A DNA stretch of 64,000 nt from an uncultured Methylobacillus sp. (lineage in GTDB: Bacteria; Pseudomonadota; Gammaproteobacteria; Burkholderiales; Methylophilaceae): NCBI GenBank assembly GCA_946478865.1, contig CAMLDO010000011.1, positions 7,131 through 71,130 on the forward strand, given 5' to 3'. The number at the start of each line of letters is the position of its first letter. The stretch's first letter is position 1. Positions 15,200-27,413 of this stretch are shown one piece after another. The translations under genes and the position numbers were made by a program. The notes under the pieces are model-generated. The model worked only from the letters and a program-made list of their open reading frames with translations. It ran no database searches and had not been told where the DNA came from.

Positions 15200-17047
15200 C
15201 TAGGGCGTGGAGGGAGGCATGGTCGCACTGACGGCGTCGCTCTCCTTGTCCATGCGCTGCTGCAGCAGCCACAACTGTGAGTATATGCCGCGCAGCTTCA
15301 TCAATTCGGTGTGGCTGCCGCGCTCGACGATACGGCCGCGGTCCAGCACCATGATTTCGTCGGCATCCACGATGGTGGATAGCCGGTGTGCAATGATGAG
15401 AGTGGTCCGGTTGACGGAAAGTTTGTTCAGTTCGCGCTGAATTGCGCTTTCCGAGTTGGAATCGAGCGCGGACGTGGCTTCGTCGAAGATCAGGATAGGC
15501 GGGTTCTTGAGCATTGCGCGCGCCACGGCAATACGCTGGCGCTCGCCGCCCGAGAGCTTGACACCGCGCTCGCCTACCAGCGTCTCGTAGCCTTCGGGCT
15601 GCGACTGGATGAAATCGTGGATATGCGCGGCTTTCGACACCGCCACGATCTCGTCCATACCCGCCCCAACCCGACCGTAGCCGATGTTGTAGGCGATGGT
15701 TTCGTTGAACAGGATGGTGTCCTGCGGCACCACGCCGATCGCTCGCCGCAGAGAATCGGTACGCACTTGCGCAATATCCTGCCCGTCCACCAGCACGCGG
15801 CCCTGGATGGGGTCGTACAGGCGCAGCAACAGTCGCGCCAGGGTGGACTTGCCCGAGCCGCTGCCGCCTACTACCGCGAGCGTCTTCCCCGGCGGGATGC
15901 GAAAACTCACGTCATGCAGAATGGGCCGCTCCGGCTCGTAATGGAAATTCACATGCTCGAACACCACCTCGCCGCCTTCCACCTTGAGCGGCGGCAGCGA
16001 GGGCGGCTGGGCGATCTCGGGCTGCAACCGCAGCAGCGTGAACAAGCGCTCCACGTTGACCCAGGCATCGCGCACCTCGCGGTATGCAAAGCCGAGCGCA
16101 TTGAGCGGCAGGCACACCTGCAGCATATAGGCGTTGATAAGCACCAGGTCGCCCACCGTCATGGTGTTGCGCCACACCTCGTAGCCCGCAAGCAGCATGA
16201 CAGACCCCAGCCCCAGCGCAATGATCGCGCTCTGCCCCACGTGCAGGATGAACAGCGCTTTCTGGTTGCGCACTGCGGCTTCGGCCCAGTGGCCCATAGT
16301 GCCCTTGAAGCGCTCGGCTTCGAGTTTTTCGTTGGCGAAGAATTTGATGTTGTCGGCATTGATGAGGCTGTCCGCGAGATGGCTCTTGGCCTGCGAGTCC
16401 AGCTTGATCACCCGCCGCTGAAAGATCGCACGCCGGTTGGTGAAATACAACGTGAACGCGGAATAGGTAACGAAGGTGACCGCGATGAGCGCCGCATACC
16501 AGCCGTTATAGCGCGCGAGCATGATGGACAGCACCATGCCGATCTCGACCAGGATGGGCACCAGCGTGAACAGCCCCGTGCCAAGCAGGAAGGCGATGCC
16601 TGCGGTACCGCGGTCGATGTCCGGCAACAGTCCGCCCGTGCGCCGCGTGGAGTGAAAGCGCGCGCCCAGCGAATGCAGGTGGGCGAAGGTTTTTTCCGCG
16701 TAGGTCGCTACCGTGGTCTGTGCAACGCGCGAAAACAGCAGGTCGCGCAACTCGTTGAACAGCGTGCTCGAGAAGCGCACGAGCGCATACGCCACCAGCA
16801 GCCATAGCGGCCACATCGCGAGCTGCTCGGGACGCGACAGGTCGTCGATGATACGTTTGAGGATGAGCGGCACTACCACCGTCGCCACCTTGGCGAGCAG
16901 CAGAAACGCCGTCGCAATTACGATACGCCAGCGATAAGCCGCGAGCAGTTGCCACAAATCGTAGGCGATATCGCCCGGACGCGGGCGCAGCCGATGGCGC
17001 CACCAGGGAGAGGCCGAGGTTTGCAGAGCTTGGTTGCCGTGTTGCAT
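15200..17047 (-). CDS. ABC exporter, fused permease and ATPase, ATM1/HMT1-like
   Basis: A 615-residue half-transporter. An N-terminal six-helix permease (about residues 35-330) with the FFANEKLEAERF motif typical of ATM1/ABCB7-like exporters is followed by an ATPase with Walker A GGSGSGKS (near 398), the Q-loop VVPQDT, signature LSGGERQR (near 500), Walker B ILIFDEATSALD and the switch His in AHRLSTI. ATM1-like exporters move glutathione-linked compounds or metals; its glycan-locus position leaves lipid or glycan export open. It is probably the first gene of the leftward operon. Confidence 0.88.
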   Translation of the reverse strand: MQHGNQALQTSASPWWRHRLRPRPGDIAYDLWQLLAAYRWRIVIATAFLLLAKVATVVVPLILKRIIDDLSRPEQLAMWPLWLLVAYALVRFSSTLFNELRDLLFSRVAQTTVATYAEKTFAHLHSLGARFHSTRRTGGLLPDIDRGTAGIAFLLGTGLFTLVPILVEIGMVLSIMLARYNGWYAALIAVTFVTYSAFTLYFTNRRAIFQRRVIKLDSQAKSHLADSLINADNIKFFANEKLEAERFKGTMGHWAEAAVRNQKALFILHVGQSAIIALGLGSVMLLAGYEVWRNTMTVGDLVLINAYMLQVCLPLNALGFAYREVRDAWVNVERLFTLLRLQPEIAQPPSLPPLKVEGGEVVFEHVNFHYEPERPILHDVSFRIPPGKTLAVVGGSGSGKSTLARLLLRLYDPIQGRVLVDGQDIAQVRTDSLRRAIGVVPQDTILFNETIAYNIGYGRVGAGMDEIVAVSKAAHIHDFIQSQPEGYETLVGERGVKLSGGERQRIAVARAMLKNPPILIFDEATSALDSNSESAIQRELNKLSVNRTTLIIAHRLSTIVDADEIMVLDRGRIVERGSHTELMKLRGIYSQLWLLQQRMDKESDAVSATMPPSTP

Positions 17048-17301
17048 GGAGACTCCTAGAACCCCGTGTCAGTAGTATCCATATTCGCGCTGCGGCCTGA
17101 GTGCCCGGTGATCGGACTGCCATGTCGGAACTATTTTTTTGCAGCGAGGTTCAGACTTGAGCAGGCGGTGGTGGACAGATGTCCCTGGCCCGGTAACGGC
17201 TACAGTCATCGCGCCGGGCCATGGTAAAAAGTTTCAGGTGTGACACGCATCTCTTCGCGCCGGTTCATCCGGCCGCCATTCCGCACTACTCAGGAGTCCC
17301 T

Positions 17302-18324
17302 ATGCCACCCGTTCAGCTGTTGCAACGCTCTGATATTGCCTCCGTCGTCGTGTTTCGTGCCTTGCAGGTGGGCGACATGCTCTGTGCCGTGCCGGCGCTG
17401 CGTGCCTTGCGCGCCGCATTGCCGCAGGCGCGCATTACCTTGGTCAGCCTACCGTGGGCGGCCCAGTTTGCGAGCCGCTTCGATGCTTATATCGATGAGT
17501 TCGTCCCCTTCCCCGGCCATCCACGCCTGCCGGAGATTCCCGTCCAGCGCGAAAAACTACCCGGTTTCTACGAGGACATGCGTAGCCGGCACTTCTCGCT
17601 CGCGCTGCAATTGCACGGCAGCGGCGAGATCAGCAACGGCGTAGTCGCGGAATTCGGGGCTGAGCGCATCGCAGGCTATGCACCCGCCGATTCCAGCCAG
17701 TGGGACGGTCTTCATTTCTTTCCCTACCCCGACAGCGGCCCCGAACCGTTGCGCCTGCTCGGCTTGCTGCGGCAGCTGGGAGCGCCGGAGTCCGGTACGC
17801 ATCTCGAATTCCCGCTCACGCCGCTCGACTGGGCGGAGCTGGAACAAAGCGGGCTGGGCAAAGGTCTGGTAGCGAACAACTATGTCTGCATCCACCCCGG
17901 CGCACGCTTCCGCGACAAATGCTGGCCGCCGCAGCGCTTCGCACAAATCGCGGACCGCATCGCACTGGAGTTCGGGCTCACTATCGTCATTACCGGTTCC
18001 GGCCAGGAATACGATCTCGCGCAAGCCGTCATGGATTGCATGACGACCGAGGCGATCAACGCTGCCGCCCCGATTTCGCTAGGCGCCATGGCTGCGCTCA
18101 TGAGCCGTGCCCGCCTGCTGGTATGCAACGACACCGGCGTCTCGCATATCGCCGCCGGGCTCAAGTTGCCGAGCGTGGTGATCTTCAACAAGGCCGACAT
18201 GGAGCGCTGGGCCCCGCTCGACCATCATCTGCACCGGACTCTCTGGGATCCGGCGGCGGAAGGCCTGGAGGAAGCCTGGGCGATGGCGCGCACCCTGCTT
18301 TCCAGTGGCGCTCAAGTCACCTGA
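17302..18324 (+). CDS. Glycosyltransferase family 9 (heptosyltransferase-like)
   Basis: A 340-residue GT9 enzyme with the FRALQVGDMLCAVPALRALR signature at residues 16-35, IHPGARFRDKCWPPQRF near 195 and NDTGVSHIAAGLKLPSVV near 275. AGGAG 6 bases before the ATG at 17302 fixes the start; earlier starts lack a ribosome site. It is the only rightward gene in the glycan locus and overlaps the opposing GT9 gene by 13 bases at the 3' end. Acceptor and donor are unknown; ADP-heptose is the usual donor. Confidence 0.85.
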   Translation: MPPVQLLQRSDIASVVVFRALQVGDMLCAVPALRALRAALPQARITLVSLPWAAQFASRFDAYIDEFVPFPGHPRLPEIPVQREKLPGFYEDMRSRHFSLALQLHGSGEISNGVVAEFGAERIAGYAPADSSQWDGLHFFPYPDSGPEPLRLLGLLRQLGAPESGTHLEFPLTPLDWAELEQSGLGKGLVANNYVCIHPGARFRDKCWPPQRFAQIADRIALEFGLTIVITGSGQEYDLAQAVMDCMTTEAINAAAPISLGAMAALMSRARLLVCNDTGVSHIAAGLKLPSVVIFNKADMERWAPLDHHLHRTLWDPAAEGLEEAWAMARTLLSSGAQVT

Positions 18325-19382
18325 GCGTAGAGCTCCAGCGCGAGCGCCATCACCTCCTCGGTCGTCACGTCATCGACGAAGCACACATCGTGCGGGCAGC
18401 GCGACTTGCGGTTGTCCTGTCCGCAAACCGGGCAATGCGTCTGCGTCGACATGGCGGCGCGCAGCAAGGCCGGCCGCAGCGGGCTCGCCTCCAGCACGTT
18501 GGTCAACCAGTAAATGCCGACAGCGGGCGTATTCAGCGCAAAGGCGAGGTGGATCGGCCCGGTATCGTTAGACACCAGCATCACGGCCCGATCGAGCATT
18601 CCGCAGAGACCGGAGAGTGACATGCGCCCGGTAAAGTCGAGCACCGGATGACGCATGTGCTTGCCTATGGTTTCCGCGAGATGCGCTTCGGCGGCGGTCG
18701 CGCTGATCATAATGGTGGCACCGCGGCTCGCGAGCGCATCGCCCACCTCGGCAAAGCGCTCGGCCGGCCAGTGACGCCTTACATCGCTCGCACCCGGATG
18801 CAGAATCACGATGCGCTCGCCCGGCACAGGCGGCAGTAGCCGAGCCGCTTCCTCGCGATCGCGCGCGACCACTTCGATTTCCCGTTCCAGCAGCGGCGGT
18901 ACAGCCCCGACAAGCGCGGCTACCTGCAGCAGCTCCAGTCGCCGATTGACGAAGGCGCCGTACGGCAGCCAGCGATCGAGCGGAGCCGCGTCTGGAGTCT
19001 TGAGGCCGATGGTGAGCCTGGCGCCGAGTTGATTGATGTAGGAGTTGGAATAGCGGCCGCCGCCATACATCTGGATCGCGAGGTCGAACTCCTTCGCACG
19101 CATGCGTTCGATGAACGCCTGTCCTTCTTCATCCGGAAGTGCCTCCGGCGGCGCGCCCACTCCAGGTACGGGAGGCATGATGACGACTTCATCCACGGGA
19201 GCTGGGCGATCTTTTAAAAACTCCGCATGCCACGGCTTGCCGAGAAAAACGATACGCGCTTCGGGATAAGTGTGACGCAGTGCATGCAGCGCAGGCAGCG
19301 CGAATACGAAATCGCCGACGGCATTGGGGCGTAATACCAGAATCTTGCGAATGCCGGGTTCGACCGGATACGCAATCCTCAC
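18312..19382 (-). CDS. Glycosyltransferase family 9 (heptosyltransferase-like)
   Basis: A 356-residue GT9 enzyme with LVLRPNAVGDFVFALPALHALR near the start, LHPGASDVRRHWPAERF near 190 and SNDTGPIHLAFALNTPAVG near 270. A cysteine cluster CPVCGQ...CPHDVC lies near residue 330, as often in this family. I chose the GTG at 19382 because it overlaps the stop of the GT2 gene (GTGA) and gives a normal N-terminus; the frame stays open upstream inside GT2. It is the last gene of the DUF4254-GT2-GT9 operon. Confidence 0.85.
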   Translation of the reverse strand: MRIAYPVEPGIRKILVLRPNAVGDFVFALPALHALRHTYPEARIVFLGKPWHAEFLKDRPAPVDEVVIMPPVPGVGAPPEALPDEEGQAFIERMRAKEFDLAIQMYGGGRYSNSYINQLGARLTIGLKTPDAAPLDRWLPYGAFVNRRLELLQVAALVGAVPPLLEREIEVVARDREEAARLLPPVPGERIVILHPGASDVRRHWPAERFAEVGDALASRGATIMISATAAEAHLAETIGKHMRHPVLDFTGRMSLSGLCGMLDRAVMLVSNDTGPIHLAFALNTPAVGIYWLTNVLEASPLRPALLRAAMSTQTHCPVCGQDNRKSRCPHDVCFVDDVTTEEVMALALELYAQVT

Positions 19383-20233
19383 GGCATCCCCGCCGGGGCT
19401 GCCTGTGTCAGTACCTCTGTCTGCGGCGGCGACCAGAGGAGGTAAGGAGCATCGACCCGCCTTTCCTTCACCGTCGTCGGCAATTCCATGTGATAGGCGC
19501 CCGAAGGAATGATGCCGCAGCCGCCGAAACGCTGCATCACGCGCAGTTGGGCCAGCACGTCCTCGCCGCAGTGATCCGCTGGCAGTTGCGACCAGAAATC
19601 GAAACCGCCTGCTTCGCGCAGCTTGGCCGTATCGAACAGCACGCAACCGCCTATCCAGGCCACGCGATACAGCCGCGTTTGCTGCGATGTAAGCCCCAGC
19701 TTCTGCTGGACATGGTAGAGATTGGCAGCGCTGTGCAAATGATGACGGCCCCAGGCCGGCGTATCCGGCGCGATATGCTCCGGCGCGACCGGCCCCTCCC
19801 AGAACTCGATATTCTGCTGATGCGGGCGCACATCCTCGCTATAACTCAGCCCGTGCAACGCGCTGCCGACGAAGCCGCACCGCTGTTCGTAGATTGCGCC
19901 CAACAGCCGTTCGACCAAGTCGTTTTCCAGCAGCACGTCGTCATCCAGAAACAGGCAATACGGCGCAGTGACTTGCGACAGAAGAAAGGCACGCTGTTCC
20001 GCCATGCCGAGTCGCGGCAGGTGATGATGTGTGTCGACCCTATGGCCAATAGCGCGCAGGAAGCGCAGCGCGGCCTGTATCTCGGGCAGACAGAGCACTC
20101 CTTCGCCATCCGACTGATCCGAAATCACGATGCGCAATTCCGGGACCGTCTGCGCCGCCAGCGAAGCCAGTGTCATCGCCAGTGCGCCGGAGCGATTGCA
20201 GGTCGGCACGAGAACATCGACTGGCGTGCTCAT
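19379..20233 (-). CDS. Glycosyltransferase family 2
   Basis: A 284-residue GT-A enzyme. VDVLVPTCNRSGALAMTLASL at the N-terminus binds the nucleotide, and the metal-binding DDD motif (FLDDDVLL) lies near residue 97. A WxxxL..GGCVLFD segment near 195-205 and the CGEDVLAQLR block near 224 are typical of the catalytic half. It overlaps the upstream DUF4254 gene and the downstream GT9 gene by four bases each, so the three are made together. Confidence 0.87.
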   Translation of the reverse strand: MSTPVDVLVPTCNRSGALAMTLASLAAQTVPELRIVISDQSDGEGVLCLPEIQAALRFLRAIGHRVDTHHHLPRLGMAEQRAFLLSQVTAPYCLFLDDDVLLENDLVERLLGAIYEQRCGFVGSALHGLSYSEDVRPHQQNIEFWEGPVAPEHIAPDTPAWGRHHLHSAANLYHVQQKLGLTSQQTRLYRVAWIGGCVLFDTAKLREAGGFDFWSQLPADHCGEDVLAQLRVMQRFGGCGIIPSGAYHMELPTTVKERRVDAPYLLWSPPQTEVLTQAAPAGMP

Positions 20234-20850
20234 CGCGTACCCTGGCGGGTGGCAGTCTGCGCAGCATAAAGATAAGGATTCAAGGCAGGATCGTTGTACA
20301 TCTTGAACTGGCGATAGACCTTGAAATAGGCCTTCCCTTCTTTTGCTTCACGCAATAGCCGGTCGAGGCAGGATGCGAGATCCTGCCGTTGCAACGTGAG
20401 CCGTTCCAGCTTGGCGCGGCATGCTTCGATGTGATCGGGCGCAGCGTCCTTGCGCTCGGTCTGCTCGAGCATGTGCTGGATCTTGAGCGCGAGGATGGAA
20501 AGCCGATCTATCATCGCGCCGGCCGTCTCGCTGTTGAGACGAGCGTCGGCGGTATGTGGCGTATCCATGAGCTCGCTCAGGATCGCCTCATCCAGCGCCT
20601 CGACGGCATCGTTGCGCTTCTGGTTGTACTGGTCGATCAAACGCTTGCTGGCTGCGATTTCGGCAGAATCGACGTCGGTACGGCGCGCCTTGTCCTCCTC
20701 GTCCCAGAGCAGGCTGTTGTACTGGTGATTGGCGGCCACCCAGCGCCACGGATCCGGTCCTTCGGGGCCTGGATGTGGCTGCGGCATGGCTTCCTGGAGT
20801 GCACGATCGTGATATTCGATAATCGATTTTGCGGTCAATTCGCTCAACAT
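20230..20850 (-). CDS. DUF4254-domain protein
   Basis: A 206-residue alpha-helical protein of the DUF4254 family, recognised by the conserved N-terminal WRWVAANHQYNSLLWDEED segment, the paired helices NQKRNDAVEALDEA and TAGAMIDRLSILALKI, and the KVYRQFKMYNDPALNP tail. The family is found beside glycosyltransferases in lipopolysaccharide loci, and its activity is undefined. GGGAG 6 bases before the ATG at 20850 supports this start over the ATG five codons earlier. Confidence 0.82.
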   Translation of the reverse strand: MLSELTAKSIIEYHDRALQEAMPQPHPGPEGPDPWRWVAANHQYNSLLWDEEDKARRTDVDSAEIAASKRLIDQYNQKRNDAVEALDEAILSELMDTPHTADARLNSETAGAMIDRLSILALKIQHMLEQTERKDAAPDHIEACRAKLERLTLQRQDLASCLDRLLREAKEGKAYFKVYRQFKMYNDPALNPYLYAAQTATRQGTR

Positions 20851-20975
20851 TTCGGTCTCCCTCATGCGTCGGTATCAACCAATAATGATGGCTTCGCGCA
20901 TCGAGAAGTTCCTCCTGCCGAGCTTGCTCCCGCACTTCATCAGGGAACCGGCGGAGCAGAAATGTTGCAGTTTTC

Positions 20976-21004
20976 TTGAAGCGTCCGGGCTTAAGTGCTA
21001 GGCT
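20976..21004 (+). promoter_or_regulatory. Possible promoter of the GGDEF-EAL gene
   Basis: TTGAAG, 17 bases, TAGGCT, ending 57 bases before the ATG at 21062. Only four of six bases agree in each element, so this is tentative. Confidence 0.3.
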
Positions 21005-21061
21005 TCCAAGCCAATAAAACTCTAACAATAATCAAGGCTTGACTGCTTATAAGGGGTAGGA

Positions 21062-23653
21062 ATGCAAGGCATATCCGCATTGTTCACGCTGATGGATCCG
21101 GCGCCCATGGCGACGCTTTTCGAAGGTGCGGCCGGCATACTTTATCTCTACGCACTGGCAGACTTCCTCATCCTGCTTTCCTGTTACGCCATCCCTCTCG
21201 CGTTCGCCTATTTCGTCTGGCACCGCAAGGATTTGCAGCATCGCTGGATATTCCTCGTTTTCAGCATCTTCATCCTGTCGTATGGCATGTCGCATCTGCT
21301 TTCGCTCGTGCTGCTGTGGAAACCCATCTATCACTATCATCTGGCAATGAAAATCCTCACCGCGCTGGTTTCGGCAGGAACCGCGTACATGGTATTTCGC
21401 ATCATTCCGCATGCGCTCAAGATCCCCAATCCCACCAAGCTTGCGGCCGAAGTCGAGGCGGAAATCCAGGAGCGTCGCGAAGCATTTGTCGCGCTGAAAA
21501 CGACGGAAATTTCGCTGCGCGAATCGCGCGAACAATTGCGCAAGGCCAACATGGAGCTGGAAGCGCGTGTGCAATCGCGCACCGAGGAACTCGGGCGTCA
21601 GACCGCAGTGCTGCGCCGCATCATCGACTCCATTCCCGACTTCATCATTCTCAAGGATACGAACAGCGCCTACCTCGGCAGCAACAAGGCGTTCGAGGAA
21701 TTCACGGGCAAGTCCGAACAGGATCAAATCGGCAAAACCGACTACGACCTGTTCGACTCCAACCTCGCCGTGACCTTCCGCAGTCTGGATCGACAGATTC
21801 TGGAAACCGGCCAGACTCATAGCCAGGAAGAATGGGTCACTTACCCGGATGGACGGCAAGCCCTGCTCAGTACGGTCAAGACCCCGTTCTATGGCCCTAA
21901 TGGCGAAATTCTCGGCCTGGTCGGCATCAGCCGCGACATTACCGACCGCGTGGCTGCGGAAAATTCGCTGCGGCAGGCCGCGACCGTGTTCGAAAGCACG
22001 CGCGAAGGCGTGATGATCACCGATGCGGACAAGTACATCTTCATGATCAACCGTGCCTTCACCGAGATGCTGGGTTACACCGAGGAGGAGGTGCTGGGGC
22101 GTTCCACCGACATCCTGCAATCGCCGCGCCACGACAAGGAATTCTTCCGCCGCATGTGGACGGAAATCAAGACCGTCGGCCACTGGCAGGGCGAAGTCTG
22201 GAACCGCCGCAAGGACGGATCGGAGTTCCCGCAACTGCTCAGCATCAGCGCGGTAAAGGACAACGAGGGCAAAGTCACGCAGTACGTCAGCGTGTTCACG
22301 GATATTTCCAAGATCAAGGAAACCGAAGCCGAACTGGAATTCCTCGCCCATCACGACCCGCTCACGCGCCTGCCCAACCGTCGGCTGTTACTTGCGCGTA
22401 TTCGTCATGGCATCGAAACCGTAAAACGCGATGGCGGTTTGCTGGCCCTCCTCATGCTCGACCTCGACCGCTTCAAGGACGTCAACGACAGCTTCGGCCA
22501 CGCCACGGGCGACGAACTGCTGCAACAGGTCGCCGACCGCCTCACCAAACGGCTGCGTACGGTGGATACGCTGACGCGCCTGGGCGGCGACGAATTCACC
22601 GTTCTGCTGCAAGGCATCACCCACAAGGAAGATGCCGGGCGCGTAGCGAGCGAGATCGTCGCCATGCTGGGCGAGCCATGGTTCCTGTCCAATGGTTTCG
22701 AAGTACGTATCGGCTCCAGTGTCGGTATCACGCTCTATCCGGACCACTGCAATACCGCCGAGGAAATGCTGCAGCAGGCCGACACCGCGCTGTATCAGGC
22801 CAAGGAAGAAGGCCGGGGGCGCTTCAAATACTTCAGCGAGGATCTCACCCAGGCCGCGCGCGAGCGGATCGCGCTGGAAGCCGCGCTACGTCGCGCCATC
22901 ACCGAAAACGAGCTGCGGGTGTATTACCAGCCGCAGGTGGATATCGCTACCGGCAAAATAGTGGGCGCCGAAGCGCTGCTGCGTTGGCAGCACCCCGAAG
23001 ACGGCATGATGCTGCCCAGCAAATATATTGCCGTGGCGGAAGAAACCGGGCTGATCGGCGCCATTGGCGACTGGGTGCTAAAGCAGACCTGCCTGCAGGG
23101 CAAGAAATGGCTGGACGCCGGATTCAAACCGATCACCCTGGCCGTCAACCTGTCACCGCAGCAATTCCATCACAAGGATATTGCGGCTACGGTAGCCAGC
23201 ACACTGGAGGAAACAGGTTTCCCGCCCGAACTGCTGGAACTGGAGCTGACCGAGACCATCCTGATCAAGCGCGAACATGATGCCGTCGCAAAGATGGATA
23301 TCCTGCGCCAGCAAGGAATTCGCCTCGCCATCGACGATTTCGGTACCGGCTACTCGTCATTGTCCTATCTCAAGCGCTTCCCGCTCGACGTGCTCAAGAT
23401 CGACAAGAGTTTCGTGGATGAGATTCCGGATCAGCGCGACGACATGGAAATTGCCAATACCGTCATTGCCATAGGCCACACGCTGGGCTTCAAGGTGCTG
23501 GCCGAAGGGGTGGAAACCGAGGATCAGCTGGCGTTCCTGAGCAAGCAAGGCTGCGACCTGTATCAAGGCTATCTGAAGAGCCCGCCTTTGCCGTCCGAAG
23601 AATTCGAGAAGCTGCTGGCGAACGAATCGACCTCCCACGCCCAGGCTGCCTGA
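21062..23653 (+). CDS. Membrane PAS-GGDEF-EAL protein with ethylene-receptor-like sensor domain
   Basis: An 863-residue cyclic-di-GMP enzyme. Residues about 24-118 form three transmembrane helices closely resembling the ethylene-binding domain of plant ETR1: ADFLILLSCYAIPLAFAYFV, HRWIFLVF..FILSYGMSHLL, and MKILTALVSAGTAYMVFRIIP. Asp34 and His78 match ETR1 Asp25 and His69, but Cys41 and Tyr74 stand where ETR1 has Tyr32 and Cys65. A coiled linker, two PAS domains (about 183-295 and 305-425), an intact GGDEF (508-512) and an EAL domain with E637-A-L follow. Both catalytic halves look complete, so synthesis and breakdown are each possible. AGGGGTAGG precedes the ATG. Confidence 0.9.
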   Translation: MQGISALFTLMDPAPMATLFEGAAGILYLYALADFLILLSCYAIPLAFAYFVWHRKDLQHRWIFLVFSIFILSYGMSHLLSLVLLWKPIYHYHLAMKILTALVSAGTAYMVFRIIPHALKIPNPTKLAAEVEAEIQERREAFVALKTTEISLRESREQLRKANMELEARVQSRTEELGRQTAVLRRIIDSIPDFIILKDTNSAYLGSNKAFEEFTGKSEQDQIGKTDYDLFDSNLAVTFRSLDRQILETGQTHSQEEWVTYPDGRQALLSTVKTPFYGPNGEILGLVGISRDITDRVAAENSLRQAATVFESTREGVMITDADKYIFMINRAFTEMLGYTEEEVLGRSTDILQSPRHDKEFFRRMWTEIKTVGHWQGEVWNRRKDGSEFPQLLSISAVKDNEGKVTQYVSVFTDISKIKETEAELEFLAHHDPLTRLPNRRLLLARIRHGIETVKRDGGLLALLMLDLDRFKDVNDSFGHATGDELLQQVADRLTKRLRTVDTLTRLGGDEFTVLLQGITHKEDAGRVASEIVAMLGEPWFLSNGFEVRIGSSVGITLYPDHCNTAEEMLQQADTALYQAKEEGRGRFKYFSEDLTQAARERIALEAALRRAITENELRVYYQPQVDIATGKIVGAEALLRWQHPEDGMMLPSKYIAVAEETGLIGAIGDWVLKQTCLQGKKWLDAGFKPITLAVNLSPQQFHHKDIAATVASTLEETGFPPELLELELTETILIKREHDAVAKMDILRQQGIRLAIDDFGTGYSSLSYLKRFPLDVLKIDKSFVDEIPDQRDDMEIANTVIAIGHTLGFKVLAEGVETEDQLAFLSKQGCDLYQGYLKSPPLPSEEFEKLLANESTSHAQAA

Positions 23654-23676
23654 GCACAAGCGGTCGATAGAAAAGG

Positions 23677-23707
23677 AAAAGCCCCGCTACCGGGGCTTTT
23701 CTGTTTT
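23677..23707 (+). terminator. Bidirectional Rho-independent terminator between the GGDEF-EAL gene and secA
   Basis: AAAAGCCCCG pairs with CGGGGCTTTT around CTAC, with T-rich sequence after it in both directions. It ends two convergent genes. Confidence 0.88.
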
Positions 23708-23712
23708 GAGGC

Positions 23713-26433
<2,721 letters not shown>

Positions 26434-26481
26434 AAAAGGATCGATCTGCCGCCGAAGCGGAATTGAGAATTTAAATGGTGA

Positions 26482-27375
26482 TTAAGACTGAGCTTGGCCG
26501 TTATTGTTCTGCAGGTATTTACGCGGGTCCAAAGGGACGCCGTTCAGGCGCACTTCATAATGCAAATGCGGCCCGGTCGAGCGGCCGGTACTGCCTACTT
26601 TAGCGATGGGCTGGCCTTTGCTCACCCGGTCGCCCACCTTGACCAGAAACTCGGACACGTGCGCATAACGCGTATCCAGTCCGAACCCGTGATCAACGCG
26701 CACGATATTACCATAGTCCGGCACTCTTTCCGCTTGCGCCACGATACCATCGGCGGCGGCGTATATCGGCGTACCGCTTTCGGCAGTGAAATCCAGCCCG
26801 CGATGGAAAGCCTTCTGGCCAGTAAAGGGGTCAGGCCGCCAGCCGTAGCTGGAAGAGTTGTAGGCCACCTCAATGGGGGCGCCGGAAGGAAAAGTACTTT
26901 TCTTGAGATTCTGCTGCAATAGCTCCATGCTGATCGCATCGAGGTGCTCGGAGCGCGCCTCCAGCTCGGCCAGTAATCTCGATACTTCGGCATCGAGATC
27001 GGCCGCGGAAAGAGGCTGAACCAGCTCCAGCGGACCACCTTGCCCCGGCTGTGCGGCGGGTTCCTGCGCCTTGACTCCGGCCATTTCTGCGAGGCGTGCG
27101 CTCAGAGCGTCCAATCGCATGATGCGCGCCTGGATTTCACCCAGCTGCTGCGCAAGAGCTTCCATATTCTGCTGCTGGTTGTGCCGCACAGCTTGCAGCA
27201 ATCGTACCGGCAGCGATGGCGGTTCACCTTGGTTGCGGCTGTCCGGCTGTGGCAGAATAAGGGCGGCGGTAATCAACGGAGGCACTATGACCAGGATCGC
27301 CAGCAGCAACGCAAACTGCGGCAATGACAGCGTCCTGGCTTTCGCCATGTTGTTCGATACGAAAATGATATTCAC
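26482..27375 (-). CDS. M23-family metallopeptidase (LytM/murein hydrolase type)
   Basis: A 297-residue protein with one N-terminal membrane helix (about residues 19-41), a coiled middle region, and a C-terminal LytM domain. Zinc ligands are visible in FHRGLDF (H-x3-D) near residue 190 and HLHYEV (H-x-H) near 271. It is periplasmic and anchored to the inner membrane. The gene lies just upstream of secA on the same strand and diverges from the DUF721 gene across only 38 bases. It may cleave peptidoglycan peptides or activate an amidase. Confidence 0.88.
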   Translation of the reverse strand: MNIIFVSNNMAKARTLSLPQFALLLAILVIVPPLITAALILPQPDSRNQGEPPSLPVRLLQAVRHNQQQNMEALAQQLGEIQARIMRLDALSARLAEMAGVKAQEPAAQPGQGGPLELVQPLSAADLDAEVSRLLAELEARSEHLDAISMELLQQNLKKSTFPSGAPIEVAYNSSSYGWRPDPFTGQKAFHRGLDFTAESGTPIYAAADGIVAQAERVPDYGNIVRVDHGFGLDTRYAHVSEFLVKVGDRVSKGQPIAKVGSTGRSTGPHLHYEVRLNGVPLDPRKYLQNNNGQAQS

Positions 27376-27413
27376 ACTTTCCCCTTTTCAAGGATGGTCC
27401 CGAAGAGGCGCAT

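Noticed and set aside
15386..16807. Rightward open frame of 473 codons opposite the ABC exporter
   Set aside because: Antisense to a clearly real ABC transporter; its product is Arg/His/Gln-rich and has no ribosome site or domain.
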